Position numbers and translations under genes: made by a program. DNA of 37,254 bases from Chloroflexi bacterium GWC2_73_18 (GTDB lineage Bacteria > Chloroflexota > Limnocylindria > Limnocylindrales > CSP1-4). The notes beneath the pieces were generated by a model. The model was given only the letters and a program-made list of their open reading frames with translations. It searched no databases and had not been told where the DNA came from. The DNA lies in contig MGMJ01000014.1 of the NCBI GenBank assembly GCA_001794945.1, positions 1 to 37,254 of the forward strand, in the 5' to 3' direction. Shown here in pieces: positions 7,693 to 15,269 of the stretch (positions within the stretch are counted from its first letter, which is position 1; each line of letters starts with the position of its first letter).

Positions 7693-7711
7693 GGCGGCTA
7701 TGATAGCCGCC
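7693..7711. promoter_or_regulatory. Overlapping divergent leaderless promoters inside a perfect palindrome
   Basis: The 22-bp gap between two divergent start codons (7690 minus, 7713 plus) contains GGCGGCTA, TGA, TAGCCGCC, a perfect 8-bp inverted repeat. Its centre holds a -10 box for each strand: TATGAT (7699-7704) 8 nt before ATG 7713, and TATCAT on the minus strand (7705-7700) 9 nt before ATG 7690. Both transcripts would start at or next to their start codon. Any -35 box would lie inside the partner gene. Confidence 0.6.
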
Positions 7712-7712
7712 G

Positions 7713-8555
7713 ATGCCCGCCACCTACGCCCGGCCGGAACTGCTCGCCAGCGTCGAGTGGCTCGCCGAGAACCTCGGCCGCCCGGGCATCCGCGTCGTCG
7801 ACTGCCGCTGGCGTCCCGACGGGTCGGCGTCGCAGGTCTACGCCACCGGCCACGTGCCCGGTGCCGCCCACCTGGATTGGGCCACCGAGCTGGTCGATCG
7901 CGACGACCCCGTCCCGGTCCAGCTCGCCGGGCCGGAGGCGTTCGCCGCGGCGGTCGCCCGCGCCGGGATCGGGGACGGCTCGACGGGGGTCCTCTACGAC
8001 GATGTGGCGAGCCTCTACGCGGCGCGCGTCTGGTGGAGCCTGCGCGCCTACGGCTTCACCTCGGCACGGGTCCTCGACGGCGGCTATCCCCGCTGGGAGG
8101 CGCAGGGACTGGAGGCCTCGAACGCGCTGGTGACACCCGAGCCGGCGACCTTCACGCCGCGGGCCGACCTGCGCATCCGGCTCACCGCCTCCGACGTGCG
8201 CGCGCTCCTCGGTGCCGACGACGTCGAGCTGGTGGACACGCGGGCGCCGGCCGAATACCGCGGCCAGGGCGGCAACGCCAGGCGGCTGGGGCACATCCCG
8301 GGCGCGCTCAACGTCCCGGTGGCCCGGATGACGACGCAGGGGACGGGGCTCTTCCGCTCGCCCGACGAGATCCGGCGGGCGCTCAACGGGGCGGGGCTGA
8401 CGCGCGGCCGGCGCATCGTCGTCTACGACGGGTCGGGCGTCGGGGCGGCCAAGATGGCGCTGGTGCTGGCCCTCCTCGGCTACGACGACGTCGCCGTCTA
8501 CGACGGCGGCTGGGCCGAGTGGGGCAACCGCCTCGACCTGCCGGTGGAGCGCTAG
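7713..8555 (+). CDS. Tandem-rhodanese sulfurtransferase-like protein lacking the catalytic Cys
   Basis: The protein has 280 residues and two rhodanese domains (about 10-130 and 160-275), the layout of thiosulfate/3-mercaptopyruvate sulfurtransferases: VVDCRW and GHVPGAAHLDW in the first, DTRAPAEYRG, GHIPGALNVP and YDGGWAEWGN in the second. In active enzymes the second-domain loop reads roughly YCGSGVTA. Here it reads YDGSGVGAA, with GAC (Asp) at the Cys position; the N-terminal loop also has Asp (LYDDVASLYAAR), as is usual for that domain. A classical persulfide mechanism is therefore not possible at that site. It may be a binding or regulatory protein or use other chemistry. Confidence 0.85.
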   Translation: MPATYARPELLASVEWLAENLGRPGIRVVDCRWRPDGSASQVYATGHVPGAAHLDWATELVDRDDPVPVQLAGPEAFAAAVARAGIGDGSTGVLYDDVASLYAARVWWSLRAYGFTSARVLDGGYPRWEAQGLEASNALVTPEPATFTPRADLRIRLTASDVRALLGADDVELVDTRAPAEYRGQGGNARRLGHIPGALNVPVARMTTQGTGLFRSPDEIRRALNGAGLTRGRRIVVYDGSGVGAAKMALVLALLGYDDVAVYDGGWAEWGNRLDLPVER

Positions 8556-8559
8556 GGAC

Positions 8560-9291
8560 TCAGCGCGGGAGGTCGCGCCAGGGGTCGTTCGAGACGGTGC
8601 CCTCGCTCACCGGGCCTGCCTCGGCGCCCGAACCTGCCTCGCCGCCCGACCTGCCCGCCAGGTCGGCCGCCGGCCACGCCGAGGCGCCGGGGGCGCTACC
8701 CTCCTCAGGAGCGGAGCCCGGCGCGGCGCCGGGCGACGGCGCGACGGCCTCCTCGGTCGCCCCGGGGAGCCCCGCCCAGACGTCGTGCTCCTCGTACGGC
8801 GCGAAGATGTGGGCCCGGGAGTGGTTCACGGCGAGCATCTGGGCGTGGGTCCGCGGCTCGCCCAGCCGGTCGGACCAGAAGGTCGCCTCGGTGATCGGGA
8901 TGAAACGCCCGACCAGCTCGTGGAGACCCGTGCGCAGGTCGTACTCGGCGACGAGGTGGATCCGCCCGGTGATGCGGAACGGGGGCACGACGATGAGCGC
9001 CTGCTCGGGGACCTTGATCGTGCGCAGCTCGGGCATCGGCTGCACCGGCGTATCGGCGACGCCGAACAGGACGGTCTCGAGGTTGATCTGGGCGAACGGG
9101 GCCCGCTCGATCATGGCGCGCGACCCGAACTCGTCGATCGTGACGTCCTCGAGGACGAGGAACGCGTGCTCCGCCCCGTTGAGGACGTCCGAGAGGCGGT
9201 GCTGGCGCGTCCGCACGCTCCCGCGGGCGACGTAGCTGTCCGTGTAGAGGGTGACCGGGGTGAGCGTTTCCATACCGACCTGGCCGAACAT
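8560..9291 (-). CDS. Hypothetical protein with two copies of a beta-rich domain
   Basis: 243 residues. The start ATG 9291 is supported by TATCCT (minus strand, 9303-9298) 6 nt upstream; ATG 9273 is an alternative. Residues about 7-78 (TPVTLYTDSYVARGSVRTR to QINLETVLFGV) and about 92-166 (ALIVVPPFRITGRIHLVAE to AVNHSRAHIFAP) have the same order of strands, a polar insert and a closing hydrophobic strand. I read this as an internal duplication; it recalls the DUF6812-type proteins, a match I could not test. The last 70 residues are Ala/Pro/Gly/Ser-rich and look disordered. No signal peptide. It converges with the rhodanese gene, 4 bp apart. Confidence 0.65.
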   Translation of the reverse strand: MFGQVGMETLTPVTLYTDSYVARGSVRTRQHRLSDVLNGAEHAFLVLEDVTIDEFGSRAMIERAPFAQINLETVLFGVADTPVQPMPELRTIKVPEQALIVVPPFRITGRIHLVAEYDLRTGLHELVGRFIPITEATFWSDRLGEPRTHAQMLAVNHSRAHIFAPYEEHDVWAGLPGATEEAVAPSPGAAPGSAPEEGSAPGASAWPAADLAGRSGGEAGSGAEAGPVSEGTVSNDPWRDLPR

Positions 9292-9297
9292 GCCCGA

Positions 9298-9303
9298 AGG
9301 ATA
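9298..9303 (-). promoter_or_regulatory. -10 box TATCCT, leaderless
   Basis: Minus-strand TATCCT ends 6 nt before ATG 9291 with no ribosome site between. It fits the TANNNT-start spacing seen before many genes of this window. Confidence 0.4.
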
Positions 9304-9447
9304 GCGGCCGCGGCCGGTCGGCGTCATGGTCCATCGCGGCCGGACGCGACATCCGCGGTGCACGTCGGCACCGGGCGGCGGATCCTGGTCCCCTGGTTGT
9401 TGCGCTGGAAACACCACGCGGCCCAGGGGGCGCCTGCCCGGCCGCCG

Positions 9448-11169
9448 CTACCGGTTCTCGCCCGCCCGAACCGCCGAGGTGACGAGGAAGCGCGCCCCGT
9501 GCTGGAGCCCGTCGTGGAGGGCACGCACCGTCTCGAGGGTGTCGATCTCGTCGGGTGACTTGTCGGGCCGCAGCCGGACGATGCGCGGGAAGCGGAGTGC
9601 GAAGCCCGACCGGTGGCGGGTCGAGCGCTGGATGACGTCGAAGGCGACCTCGATGACGACGCTCGGTTCGACGACCCGGTAGCGCCCGTGCCGCTCGACC
9701 GTGTGCGCCTCGAACCAGCGCGTCATCTCGGCGATCTCCGCGTCGGTCAGCCCGGAGTAGGCCTTGCCGATGGTGACCAGCCGCTCCCGCTCGACGTCGC
9801 GCACCGCGAACGTATAGTCGGAGAGGACGCCGTGGCGCCTGCCGTGGCCGACCTCGACGCCGACGACGACGCAGTCGAGCGTGGCCAGCGCCCTCTTCAT
9901 CTTCAGCCAGCCGTAGCCGCGCCGGCCGACCGAGTAGGTGCTCTCGGGGTCCTTCACCATGAGTCCCTCGTTGCCGCGGGCGCGCGCCTCGGTGAAGACC
10001 GTGTCGAGACCGGCGGGGTCGTCGACCCTCACCAGGTGCGAGAGGGCGAAGCGCTCGGGCGGCAGCTCGAGCCGTTCGAGTCGGGCGCGCCGCTCGCGGA
10101 GGGGGAGGCCGAGGAGCGGCTCCGCCGCGCCCCGTCGGGCCCGGCCATCGCGCCCCGTCCCGCGCGCCAGCACGTCGAAGGCGACGTAGATGACCGGTAC
10201 CGACCGGCGGACCGCCTCGGACGGCGCCTTCCGTCCCAGCCGCACCTGGAGCTGCAGGAACGGCAGGACCGCGCCGTCACGGAAGGCGAGGATCTCCCCG
10301 TCGAGGATCCCGTCCCAGGGGAGCGCGGCGGCCCCCTCGACCACCTCGGGGAACTGCCCGGTCACGTCGTGGAGGTCGCGGCTGTAGAGGCGGACGCGGT
10401 CGCCGAGTTTGTGAAGCTGGGCCCGGATCCCGTCGTACTTGTCCTCGACCCAGACCGGGCTGCCGAGCCGCCCGATGATCTCGCCGGCGTCCTCGGCCGG
10501 CGAGGCGAGCATGAAGCGAAGCGGGCGGAAGAGCGTCATGTGCGCGGTCGCCAGGCGGTCGTCGCGGGCGAGGAGCGCCGTCCGGCCGACGTCGCCCAGG
10601 AGCATGCCGGCCCAGCGGACCGCCTCGAGCGGCCGCCCAAAGGCTCGGGCGATCGCGTCCTCGAGCAGGCCCTCGCGCAGGCCGATCCGCAGCTCCCCGG
10701 TCAGTACCTTGACGACGTACTTCGCGGTGAGCGGATCGCATCGGGCGAGGAGGGCGGCGAAGCGGTCGGCCCTGGCGCCGCCGCCCGTGCCGGCGGCGAT
10801 CCCGTCGAAGGCGGCTCCCACCTCGACCAGCGCCGGCGGCTCGCTTGCCGCCCGCCAGCGCCCGGCCGACGCCGCCTCGGCGAGAAGGTCGGAGACCGCC
10901 TGGCCCAGGTCGGACGAGCGGTCGTAGTGACCGGCGAGGGCGCGCGCCGGGGCACCGACGAGCGCTTCGGCGACGGTCACGATGGTCGCCCAGCCGAGCC
11001 CGGCGACCCGCTGGTCGGCCTCCGCGAAGGGACGGCCGGAGAGGTAGACGGCGGCGAGCGGCAGCTCCTCCGGGGCGAGGCCGGCCAGGTACTCGGCCAG
11101 GAGACGCGTCTTCTCGAGCTTGCTCGTCGTGGCGGCGACGCGCTCGGCGGTCTCGCTCCAGCGGCGCAT
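9448..11169 (-). CDS. ATP-dependent DNA ligase (archaeal/LigB type)
   Basis: 573 residues, the usual length for bacterial LigB-like ligases. Helical DNA-binding domain about residues 1-200, then the adenylation domain with the nucleotidyl-lysine motif EDKYDGIRAQ (Lys near 244), the DGEILAF motif, EGLMVKDP and the WLKMKR motif, and a C-terminal OB-fold (about 440-560). It would seal nicks using ATP in replication-independent repair. The minus-strand -10 box TAGACT (11181-11176) lies 6 nt before ATG 11169, supporting this start and a leaderless transcript. A second, LigC-like ligase is at 14161. Confidence 0.93.
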   Translation of the reverse strand: MRRWSETAERVAATTSKLEKTRLLAEYLAGLAPEELPLAAVYLSGRPFAEADQRVAGLGWATIVTVAEALVGAPARALAGHYDRSSDLGQAVSDLLAEAASAGRWRAASEPPALVEVGAAFDGIAAGTGGGARADRFAALLARCDPLTAKYVVKVLTGELRIGLREGLLEDAIARAFGRPLEAVRWAGMLLGDVGRTALLARDDRLATAHMTLFRPLRFMLASPAEDAGEIIGRLGSPVWVEDKYDGIRAQLHKLGDRVRLYSRDLHDVTGQFPEVVEGAAALPWDGILDGEILAFRDGAVLPFLQLQVRLGRKAPSEAVRRSVPVIYVAFDVLARGTGRDGRARRGAAEPLLGLPLRERRARLERLELPPERFALSHLVRVDDPAGLDTVFTEARARGNEGLMVKDPESTYSVGRRGYGWLKMKRALATLDCVVVGVEVGHGRRHGVLSDYTFAVRDVERERLVTIGKAYSGLTDAEIAEMTRWFEAHTVERHGRYRVVEPSVVIEVAFDVIQRSTRHRSGFALRFPRIVRLRPDKSPDEIDTLETVRALHDGLQHGARFLVTSAVRAGENR

Positions 11170-11175
11170 GGACGG

Positions 11176-11181
11176 AGTCTA
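11176..11181 (-). promoter_or_regulatory. -10 box TAGACT, leaderless start of DNA ligase
   Basis: Minus-strand TAGACT is followed by 6 nt and then ATG 11169. No ribosome site fits in the gap. Confidence 0.45.
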
Positions 11182-11253
11182 TCCGGGGCGCAGAGAGGCG
11201 CCCGAGCGCGCGGCCTGCGGTACCATCGGCTCCCTGTGACCGGAGGCGCGGAG

Positions 11254-11889
11254 ATGGCGCGAGAGGACTGGCGCGACGAGCCGATCCACGGGCGATCGGT
11301 CGTGCTGCGCCGCCATCGGCCGGAGAACCTCACCGCCTTCCTGCGCTGGTACGGAGACCCGGAGATCGCGCGGCTGACGCGCTACCACGTCGAGCCGATG
11401 TCGCCGGACGAGATCCGGCGCTACTTCGAGACGCGCGTCCTGAGCTCAGAGACGCTCTCCGGCGCGATCCACCTCGCCGCCGGCGACCGGCTGATCGGGA
11501 CGACGACGTTCAGCCAGCTCGACGGGTCGAACGGCTCGGTGATGTACCACATCACCATCGGTGAGCGCGACGCCTGGGGCCGCGGGTACGGCACCGAGGC
11601 GACCGAGCTGATGCTTCGACTCGCCTTCGAGCGGCTCGGGCTCCACCGCGTCGGGCTGTCGGTCTTCGAGTTCAACGAGCGCGCCATCCGCTCCTACGAC
11701 AAGGCCGGCTTCCGCGTCGACGGGCGGCTGCGCGACGCGATCTGGCGCGACGGGCGCTACTGGGACGAGATCATCATGAGCGTGCTCGAGAACGAGTGGC
11801 GCGAACGGGCCCCGGGGCGGGGACGGGGCGCGCCGGCGAGCCTGCGAGCCGCGACGCCGAGCGGCGCGCGGGCGGCCCGCGGCGCGTAA
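11254..11889 (+). CDS. GNAT-family N-acetyltransferase (RimJ/RimL-like)
   Basis: 211 residues from ATG 11254, with GGAGG 7 nt upstream. GTG 11236, 9 nt after a TACCAT box, would be a leaderless alternative adding six residues. GNAT features: substrate-side start (VVLRRHRPENLTAFLRWYGDPE), the acetyl-CoA loop RDAWGRGYGTEA around residue 108, and NERAIRSYDKAGFR near 152-165. The target (protein N-terminus, sugar or drug) is not evident. The last 25 residues are Arg/Gly/Pro/Ala-rich, overlap the next frame and are unlikely to be part of the fold. Confidence 0.85.
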   Translation: MAREDWRDEPIHGRSVVLRRHRPENLTAFLRWYGDPEIARLTRYHVEPMSPDEIRRYFETRVLSSETLSGAIHLAAGDRLIGTTTFSQLDGSNGSVMYHITIGERDAWGRGYGTEATELMLRLAFERLGLHRVGLSVFEFNERAIRSYDKAGFRVDGRLRDAIWRDGRYWDEIIMSVLENEWRERAPGRGRGAPASLRAATPSGARAARGA

Positions 11890-12191
11890 CGGCGCGACCG
11901 AGAGAGGGCGTCACGGCCAGCGCGGGCGCCGCCGCCGAAGCGGCGCGGGCGGAGTTCCGGGCGATCCTCGAGGAGAAGGGGCACGCCGTCGATCTCGCGC
12001 GCCGGGCGATGGCGCGGCTCGAGCGGGCCTTCGCCGAGGAGGCACTGGCGCGCACGCCGTTCGTCGACCGGGCGCTTGCCGATCTCCGCGCCGCCCTCGA
12101 CCAGGTGGAGGGCCAGAAGCTCGGCGGCAAGAGCGCCGAGGCGTCGCGCTTCATCCTGCGCGCCATCGCGCGGATGCTCGACGAGGCATAG
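11796..12191 (+). CDS. Small helical hypothetical protein
   Basis: 131 residues if it starts at GTG 11796, which overlaps the acetyltransferase end by 94 bp. No ATG/GTG/TTG lies closer in frame, so the start is doubtful. From about residue 40 on the sequence looks like real protein: two or three amphipathic helices (EFRAILEEKGHAVDLARRAM, then RTPFVDRALADLRAALDQV and RFILRAIARMLDEA). No family recognised and no membrane segment. It may be translated by coupling to the upstream gene. Confidence 0.45.
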   Translation: MARTGPGAGTGRAGEPASRDAERRAGGPRRVTARPREGVTASAGAAAEAARAEFRAILEEKGHAVDLARRAMARLERAFAEEALARTPFVDRALADLRAALDQVEGQKLGGKSAEASRFILRAIARMLDEA

Positions 12192-12264
12192 GAGAGGGCG
12201 GGGTCGCGGATCGGGCGGCCCGGAGGGCGGGCGGACCGCGCGCGGGGGCTCCGACTCCTCCGGC

Positions 12265-12462
12265 TTACGACGGTGGGTCGTTCGACGGAACTCCGACGTC
12301 GCCACGGGACGGCCCGGGCGCCGCCCGAGTTCCTCCGCGGCGCTCGCGCGACCGTATCCCACGAGTGCCCGCCCGCCAGGGGAGCCATCTCGGGCGCCGC
12401 GCAGTCGTCCGTGGGCCCGCCGGGCCGCGCGAGTTCGTTCGTCGAACGACGGTCCGTCGCAA
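12265..12462. repeat. Family-1 paired-arm element A (198 bp)
   Basis: Left arm 12265-12290, inverted right arm 12438-12462. Both share (T)T-A/G-CGACGG and GTCGTTCGACG; they differ mainly in three central bases. Each arm joins a 15-nt near-palindrome (ACGACGG, one base, CCGTCGT in the consensus) to TTCGACGAA. The interior of about 147 bp is GC-rich, with a small hairpin GGGCGCCGCCC, and is not obviously like the interiors of the other copies. It lies in the 611-bp gap between two convergent genes. Confidence 0.8.
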
Positions 12463-12557
12463 TCACGACGAGGTCGGCGCGGCCCGGGGGTCGAGGCGAC
12501 GGGGCGGCGCTGGCCCCGAGGGCGCGGGGGTCCGGGTCGGGCCGTCGCTGGCCCCGC

Positions 12558-12742
12558 GTTTCCGCGGGATACGAAAGGGCTTCGTGTTACGTGCGGGTGG
12601 GCCGCTCCCGAGCGACCCCCAGGGCGGTGCGAGGCGCGCCGTCACTCGTGAACGGGGGTGCCGACGGCCCGGCCGACATGCCGACGGCCCGGCCGACGTG
12701 CCGTCCCCGCGTAACACGAAGGGGCTTCGTACCCCGTGAAAC
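12558..12742. repeat. Family-2 paired-arm element G (185 bp) with internal tandem repeat
   Basis: Left arm 12558-12600 and inverted right arm 12701-12742 share GTTTC, CGGG, TACGAA and a perfect 12-bp CTTCGTGTTACG. Each arm holds a hairpin: ACGAA...TTCGT on the left, ACGAAG GGG CTTCGT on the right. The interior contains two copies of a 20-bp unit at 12659-12698 (TGCCGACGGCCCGGCCGAC plus one variable base). The arm sequence is unrelated to element A 95 bp upstream, but the design is the same. The rest of 12192-12802 shows nothing else. Confidence 0.75.
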
Positions 12743-12802
12743 CTCTCGGGCTGCGCCCTCGACACGGGGCCGCCCGGCCGCGACACGCCCGGGCCGGCCG
12801 CC

Positions 12803-13309
12803 TCAGGCACCCGGCTTGAAGACCATCAGCGCCAGGATCGCCACGAAAAGAACGGCCAGGATCATGCCGCCCTGCTGCGAGCGCTTGACCAGGGCAAGGA
12901 ACTCGGGCGGCGGGCCGCCGGGCGCTCCACCGGGCGGCGGGCCCACGGGGGCTCCCGGCGCCGGCCCGCCCCCCGGGCCTCGCGACGTCAGGGTGATCAT
13001 CCGCAGGAGGACCGACCGCTGGATGATGAGCGCGTAGGCGGCGACGATGACGTAGAGCACGATCGCCACGAGCAACCAGGGCCGGGTCCAGTCGACCTCC
13101 CCGAGGTAGATGAGCCCGACGCCGGTCACCGGCAGGCTGAGCGCGAACGGGTAGACGAGCAGCGTGGAGATCCGCTCGGCGACGCGCAGCGCGAAGTTGC
13201 CGTGCTGCGGCTCCTTGCCGCTCATCGCCCCGACGATGGACAACGCGAACGTCGGCCCGAAGGCGACGATCGCCGCACCGATGTGCAGGAACATGAAGAG
13301 CTGCAGCAT
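12803..13309 (-). CDS. DUF2269-like integral membrane protein
   Basis: 168 residues with GGAGGT 5 nt before ATG 13309. Four hydrophobic segments at about residues 3-27, 48-70, 80-102 and 144-165. The first (LFMFLHIGAAIVAFGPTFAL) is typical of the DUF2269 predicted membrane proteins. Between the third and fourth lies a Gly/Pro-rich cytoplasmic or external loop (about 110-132), an insertion compared with the simplest members. Function of the family is unknown. It is divergent from the molybdoenzyme gene. Confidence 0.8.
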   Translation of the reverse strand: MLQLFMFLHIGAAIVAFGPTFALSIVGAMSGKEPQHGNFALRVAERISTLLVYPFALSLPVTGVGLIYLGEVDWTRPWLLVAIVLYVIVAAYALIIQRSVLLRMITLTSRGPGGGPAPGAPVGPPPGGAPGGPPPEFLALVKRSQQGGMILAVLFVAILALMVFKPGA

Positions 13310-13456
13310 GGAGACCTCCCTCGGCCGTCCGTGGGGGATGTCAGGCGGCTGTGGGACGGCAGGCTAGCACCGCGACCGGCAGACCGGCAACCGCCGCGCG
13401 CGGGCCCCGTCGGTCATCGTCCCGTCATCGATCCGGGACAGGATCGGCTGCGTACG

Positions 13457-13462
13457 TACACT
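13457..13462 (+). promoter_or_regulatory. Possible -10 box TACACT upstream of the molybdoenzyme
   Basis: TACACT lies about 33 bp before ATG 13496, with GAGGAGG between them as ribosome site. This would be a conventional leadered transcript, unlike most neighbours. No good -35 box seen. Confidence 0.3.
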
Positions 13463-13495
13463 ACGGAGACGACCCGCGAGGAGGCGACTCACCCC

Positions 13496-14098
13496 ATGAT
13501 CGAGAGGCTGCTCGGCCCCAGGCTCTCCGACGAGCAGCGGCAGCGCGTGCCGCCCGGCCAGTACGTGACCGAGAAGTTCCCGGTCCTCCACTACGGCTCG
13601 GTGCCGAACACCGACCTGGCGACCTGGGACTTCCGCGCCTGGGGCGAGGTCTACGGCCCGTTCCGGCTCACCTGGGAGCAGTTCCGGGCGCTGCCGCGCA
13701 AGACGGTCCGCACCGACATCCACTGCGTCACACGATGGACGAAGCTCGACACGACCTGGGAGGGCGTGCCGATCCAGGCCGTCCTCGAGATGGCGCAGGT
13801 GCGCCCGACGGCGACGCACGTGGTCGCCCATTGCGAGCAGGGCTACACCGCCAACCTGCCACTCGAGGTGCTGGACGACGGCGACGTCCTGCTGGCCGAC
13901 ACCTTCGACGGACGGCCCCTCGAGCCCGAGCACGGCTACCCCCTCCGCCTCTTCGTGCCGAAGCGCTACTTCTGGAAGAGCGCCAAGTGGTTGCGCGGCC
14001 TGGAGTTCCTCACCCACGACGTCCTCGGCTTCTGGGAGCGCTACGGGTACAACAACAGCGCCGACCCCTGGAGGGAGGAGCGCTACTCCGAGGAGTAG
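13496..14098 (+). CDS. Sulfite-oxidase-like molybdopterin oxidoreductase, small form
   Basis: 200 residues, matching the short single-domain members of the sulfite oxidase/YedY (MsrP) superfamily that have only the Moco domain. The Mo-ligating Cys is in TDIHCVTRWTK (Cys about 77). Other family marks are WEGVPIQAVLE, HCEQGYTANLPLE, DGRPLEPEHGYPLRL and PKRYFWKSAKWL. There is no Tat or Sec signal, so it is likely cytoplasmic, unlike periplasmic MsrP. The substrate is unknown. GAGGAGG upstream supports the start. Confidence 0.88.
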   Translation: MIERLLGPRLSDEQRQRVPPGQYVTEKFPVLHYGSVPNTDLATWDFRAWGEVYGPFRLTWEQFRALPRKTVRTDIHCVTRWTKLDTTWEGVPIQAVLEMAQVRPTATHVVAHCEQGYTANLPLEVLDDGDVLLADTFDGRPLEPEHGYPLRLFVPKRYFWKSAKWLRGLEFLTHDVLGFWERYGYNNSADPWREERYSEE

Positions 14099-14147
14099 GG
14101 AGGCGCCCCGGGGCCGGGCGGGCGGGCGTTCCGGACGGGGCGGGGCG

Positions 14148-14153
14148 TATCGT
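14148..14153 (+). promoter_or_regulatory. -10 box TATCGT, leaderless start of second DNA ligase
   Basis: TATCGT is followed by 7 nt and then GTG 14161, with no ribosome site. Confidence 0.4.
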
Positions 14154-14160
14154 ACGGCGC

Positions 14161-15267
14161 GTGTCGACCCGTCCCTTCCGCCTCCCTTTCCAGCCGCCGC
14201 TCGAGCCGATGCTGGCCAAGCTCTCGTCGGCGATCCCCGGTGGCGACGGCTGGCTCTACGAGCCGAAGTGGGACGGCTTCCGCGCTATCGTCTTTCGCGA
14301 CGGCGACGAGACGTTCATCCAGAGCCGCGACCTGCGGCCGCTCGACCGCTACTTCCCGGAGCTGGCGCCGGCGCTCCGGGCGGATCTCCCTGAGCGTTGC
14401 GTCCTCGACGGGGAGATCGTCATCCCCGGGCCGCGCGGCCTCGACTTCGAGGCGCTCCTGCTGCGCATCCATCCGGCCGCCTCGCGAGTCGCCATGCTCG
14501 CCGCCGCGACGCCTGCCAGCTTCGTGGCCTGGGACCTGCTGGCCCTCGGCGACGAGGACCTGCGACACGCGCCCCAGGGGGAGCGGCGTGTACGCCTCGA
14601 GCGAGCCCTCGCCGACGTCGCGGCCCCGGTCCACCTGACGCCGGCGACGCGCGACCGCGACGTCGCCCTCGACTGGTTCGATCGTTTCGAGGGTGCCGGC
14701 CTCGACGGCGTCGTCGCCAAGCGGCTCGACGCCCCGTACCAGCCGGGGAAGCGAGCGATGGTCAAGGTGAAGCACGCGCGCACGGCCGACTGCGTCGTGG
14801 CCGGCTTCCGCTGGCACCGCGAGGGGCCGGGGACGCTCATCGGATCGCTCCTCCTTGGCCTCTACGACGAGGGCGGGACGCTCCAGCACGTCGGGATCAC
14901 CGCCAGCTTCACCATGGAGCGGCGCCGCGCCCTCGTCGCCGAGCTGGCGCCGCTGCGCGAGGCGGCGCGTGGCGGCCACCCCTGGGCGGCGTGGGCCGGG
15001 CCGGCTGACGCGTGGACCGACGCAGGCGCCGCGCCACAGCGTCGGCCCGGCGTGACCAGCCGCTGGAACCGCGACCGCGATCTCTCCTGGGAGCCGCTGC
15101 GGGTCGAACGGGTCTGCGAGGTCGCCTTCGACCATCTCCAGGGGCGGCGCTTCCGTCACGCCACGACATTCCTGCGCTGGCGTCCGGACCGCCGCCCGGC
15201 GGACTGCCGATTCGACCAGCTCGAGGAGGTACCGGCCTTCGAGCTGGCCCGGATCCTGAGAGTCTGA
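14161..15267 (+). CDS. ATP-dependent DNA ligase (LigC-like)
   Basis: 368 residues, the length of stand-alone LigC-type ligases with adenylation and OB domains only. Nucleotidyl-lysine in YEPKWDGFRA (Lys about 36), then DGEIVIPGP, FVAWDLLAL, GLDGVVAKR and the terminal MVKVKH motif; the OB part follows from about residue 215. Such ligases act in repair, often with Ku, which is not seen here. The GTG start is supported by a TATCGT box 7 nt before it. It ends 2 bp from the convergent LON-domain gene. Confidence 0.92.
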   Translation: MSTRPFRLPFQPPLEPMLAKLSSAIPGGDGWLYEPKWDGFRAIVFRDGDETFIQSRDLRPLDRYFPELAPALRADLPERCVLDGEIVIPGPRGLDFEALLLRIHPAASRVAMLAAATPASFVAWDLLALGDEDLRHAPQGERRVRLERALADVAAPVHLTPATRDRDVALDWFDRFEGAGLDGVVAKRLDAPYQPGKRAMVKVKHARTADCVVAGFRWHREGPGTLIGSLLLGLYDEGGTLQHVGITASFTMERRRALVAELAPLREAARGGHPWAAWAGPADAWTDAGAAPQRRPGVTSRWNRDRDLSWEPLRVERVCEVAFDHLQGRRFRHATTFLRWRPDRRPADCRFDQLEEVPAFELARILRV

Positions 15268-15269
15268 TC

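Noticed and set aside
12273-13037. Open frames through the 12.2-12.8 kb gap
   Set aside because: Low-complexity Arg/Gly/Pro/Ala translations that run through the paired arms; no start signals and no domain-like segments.
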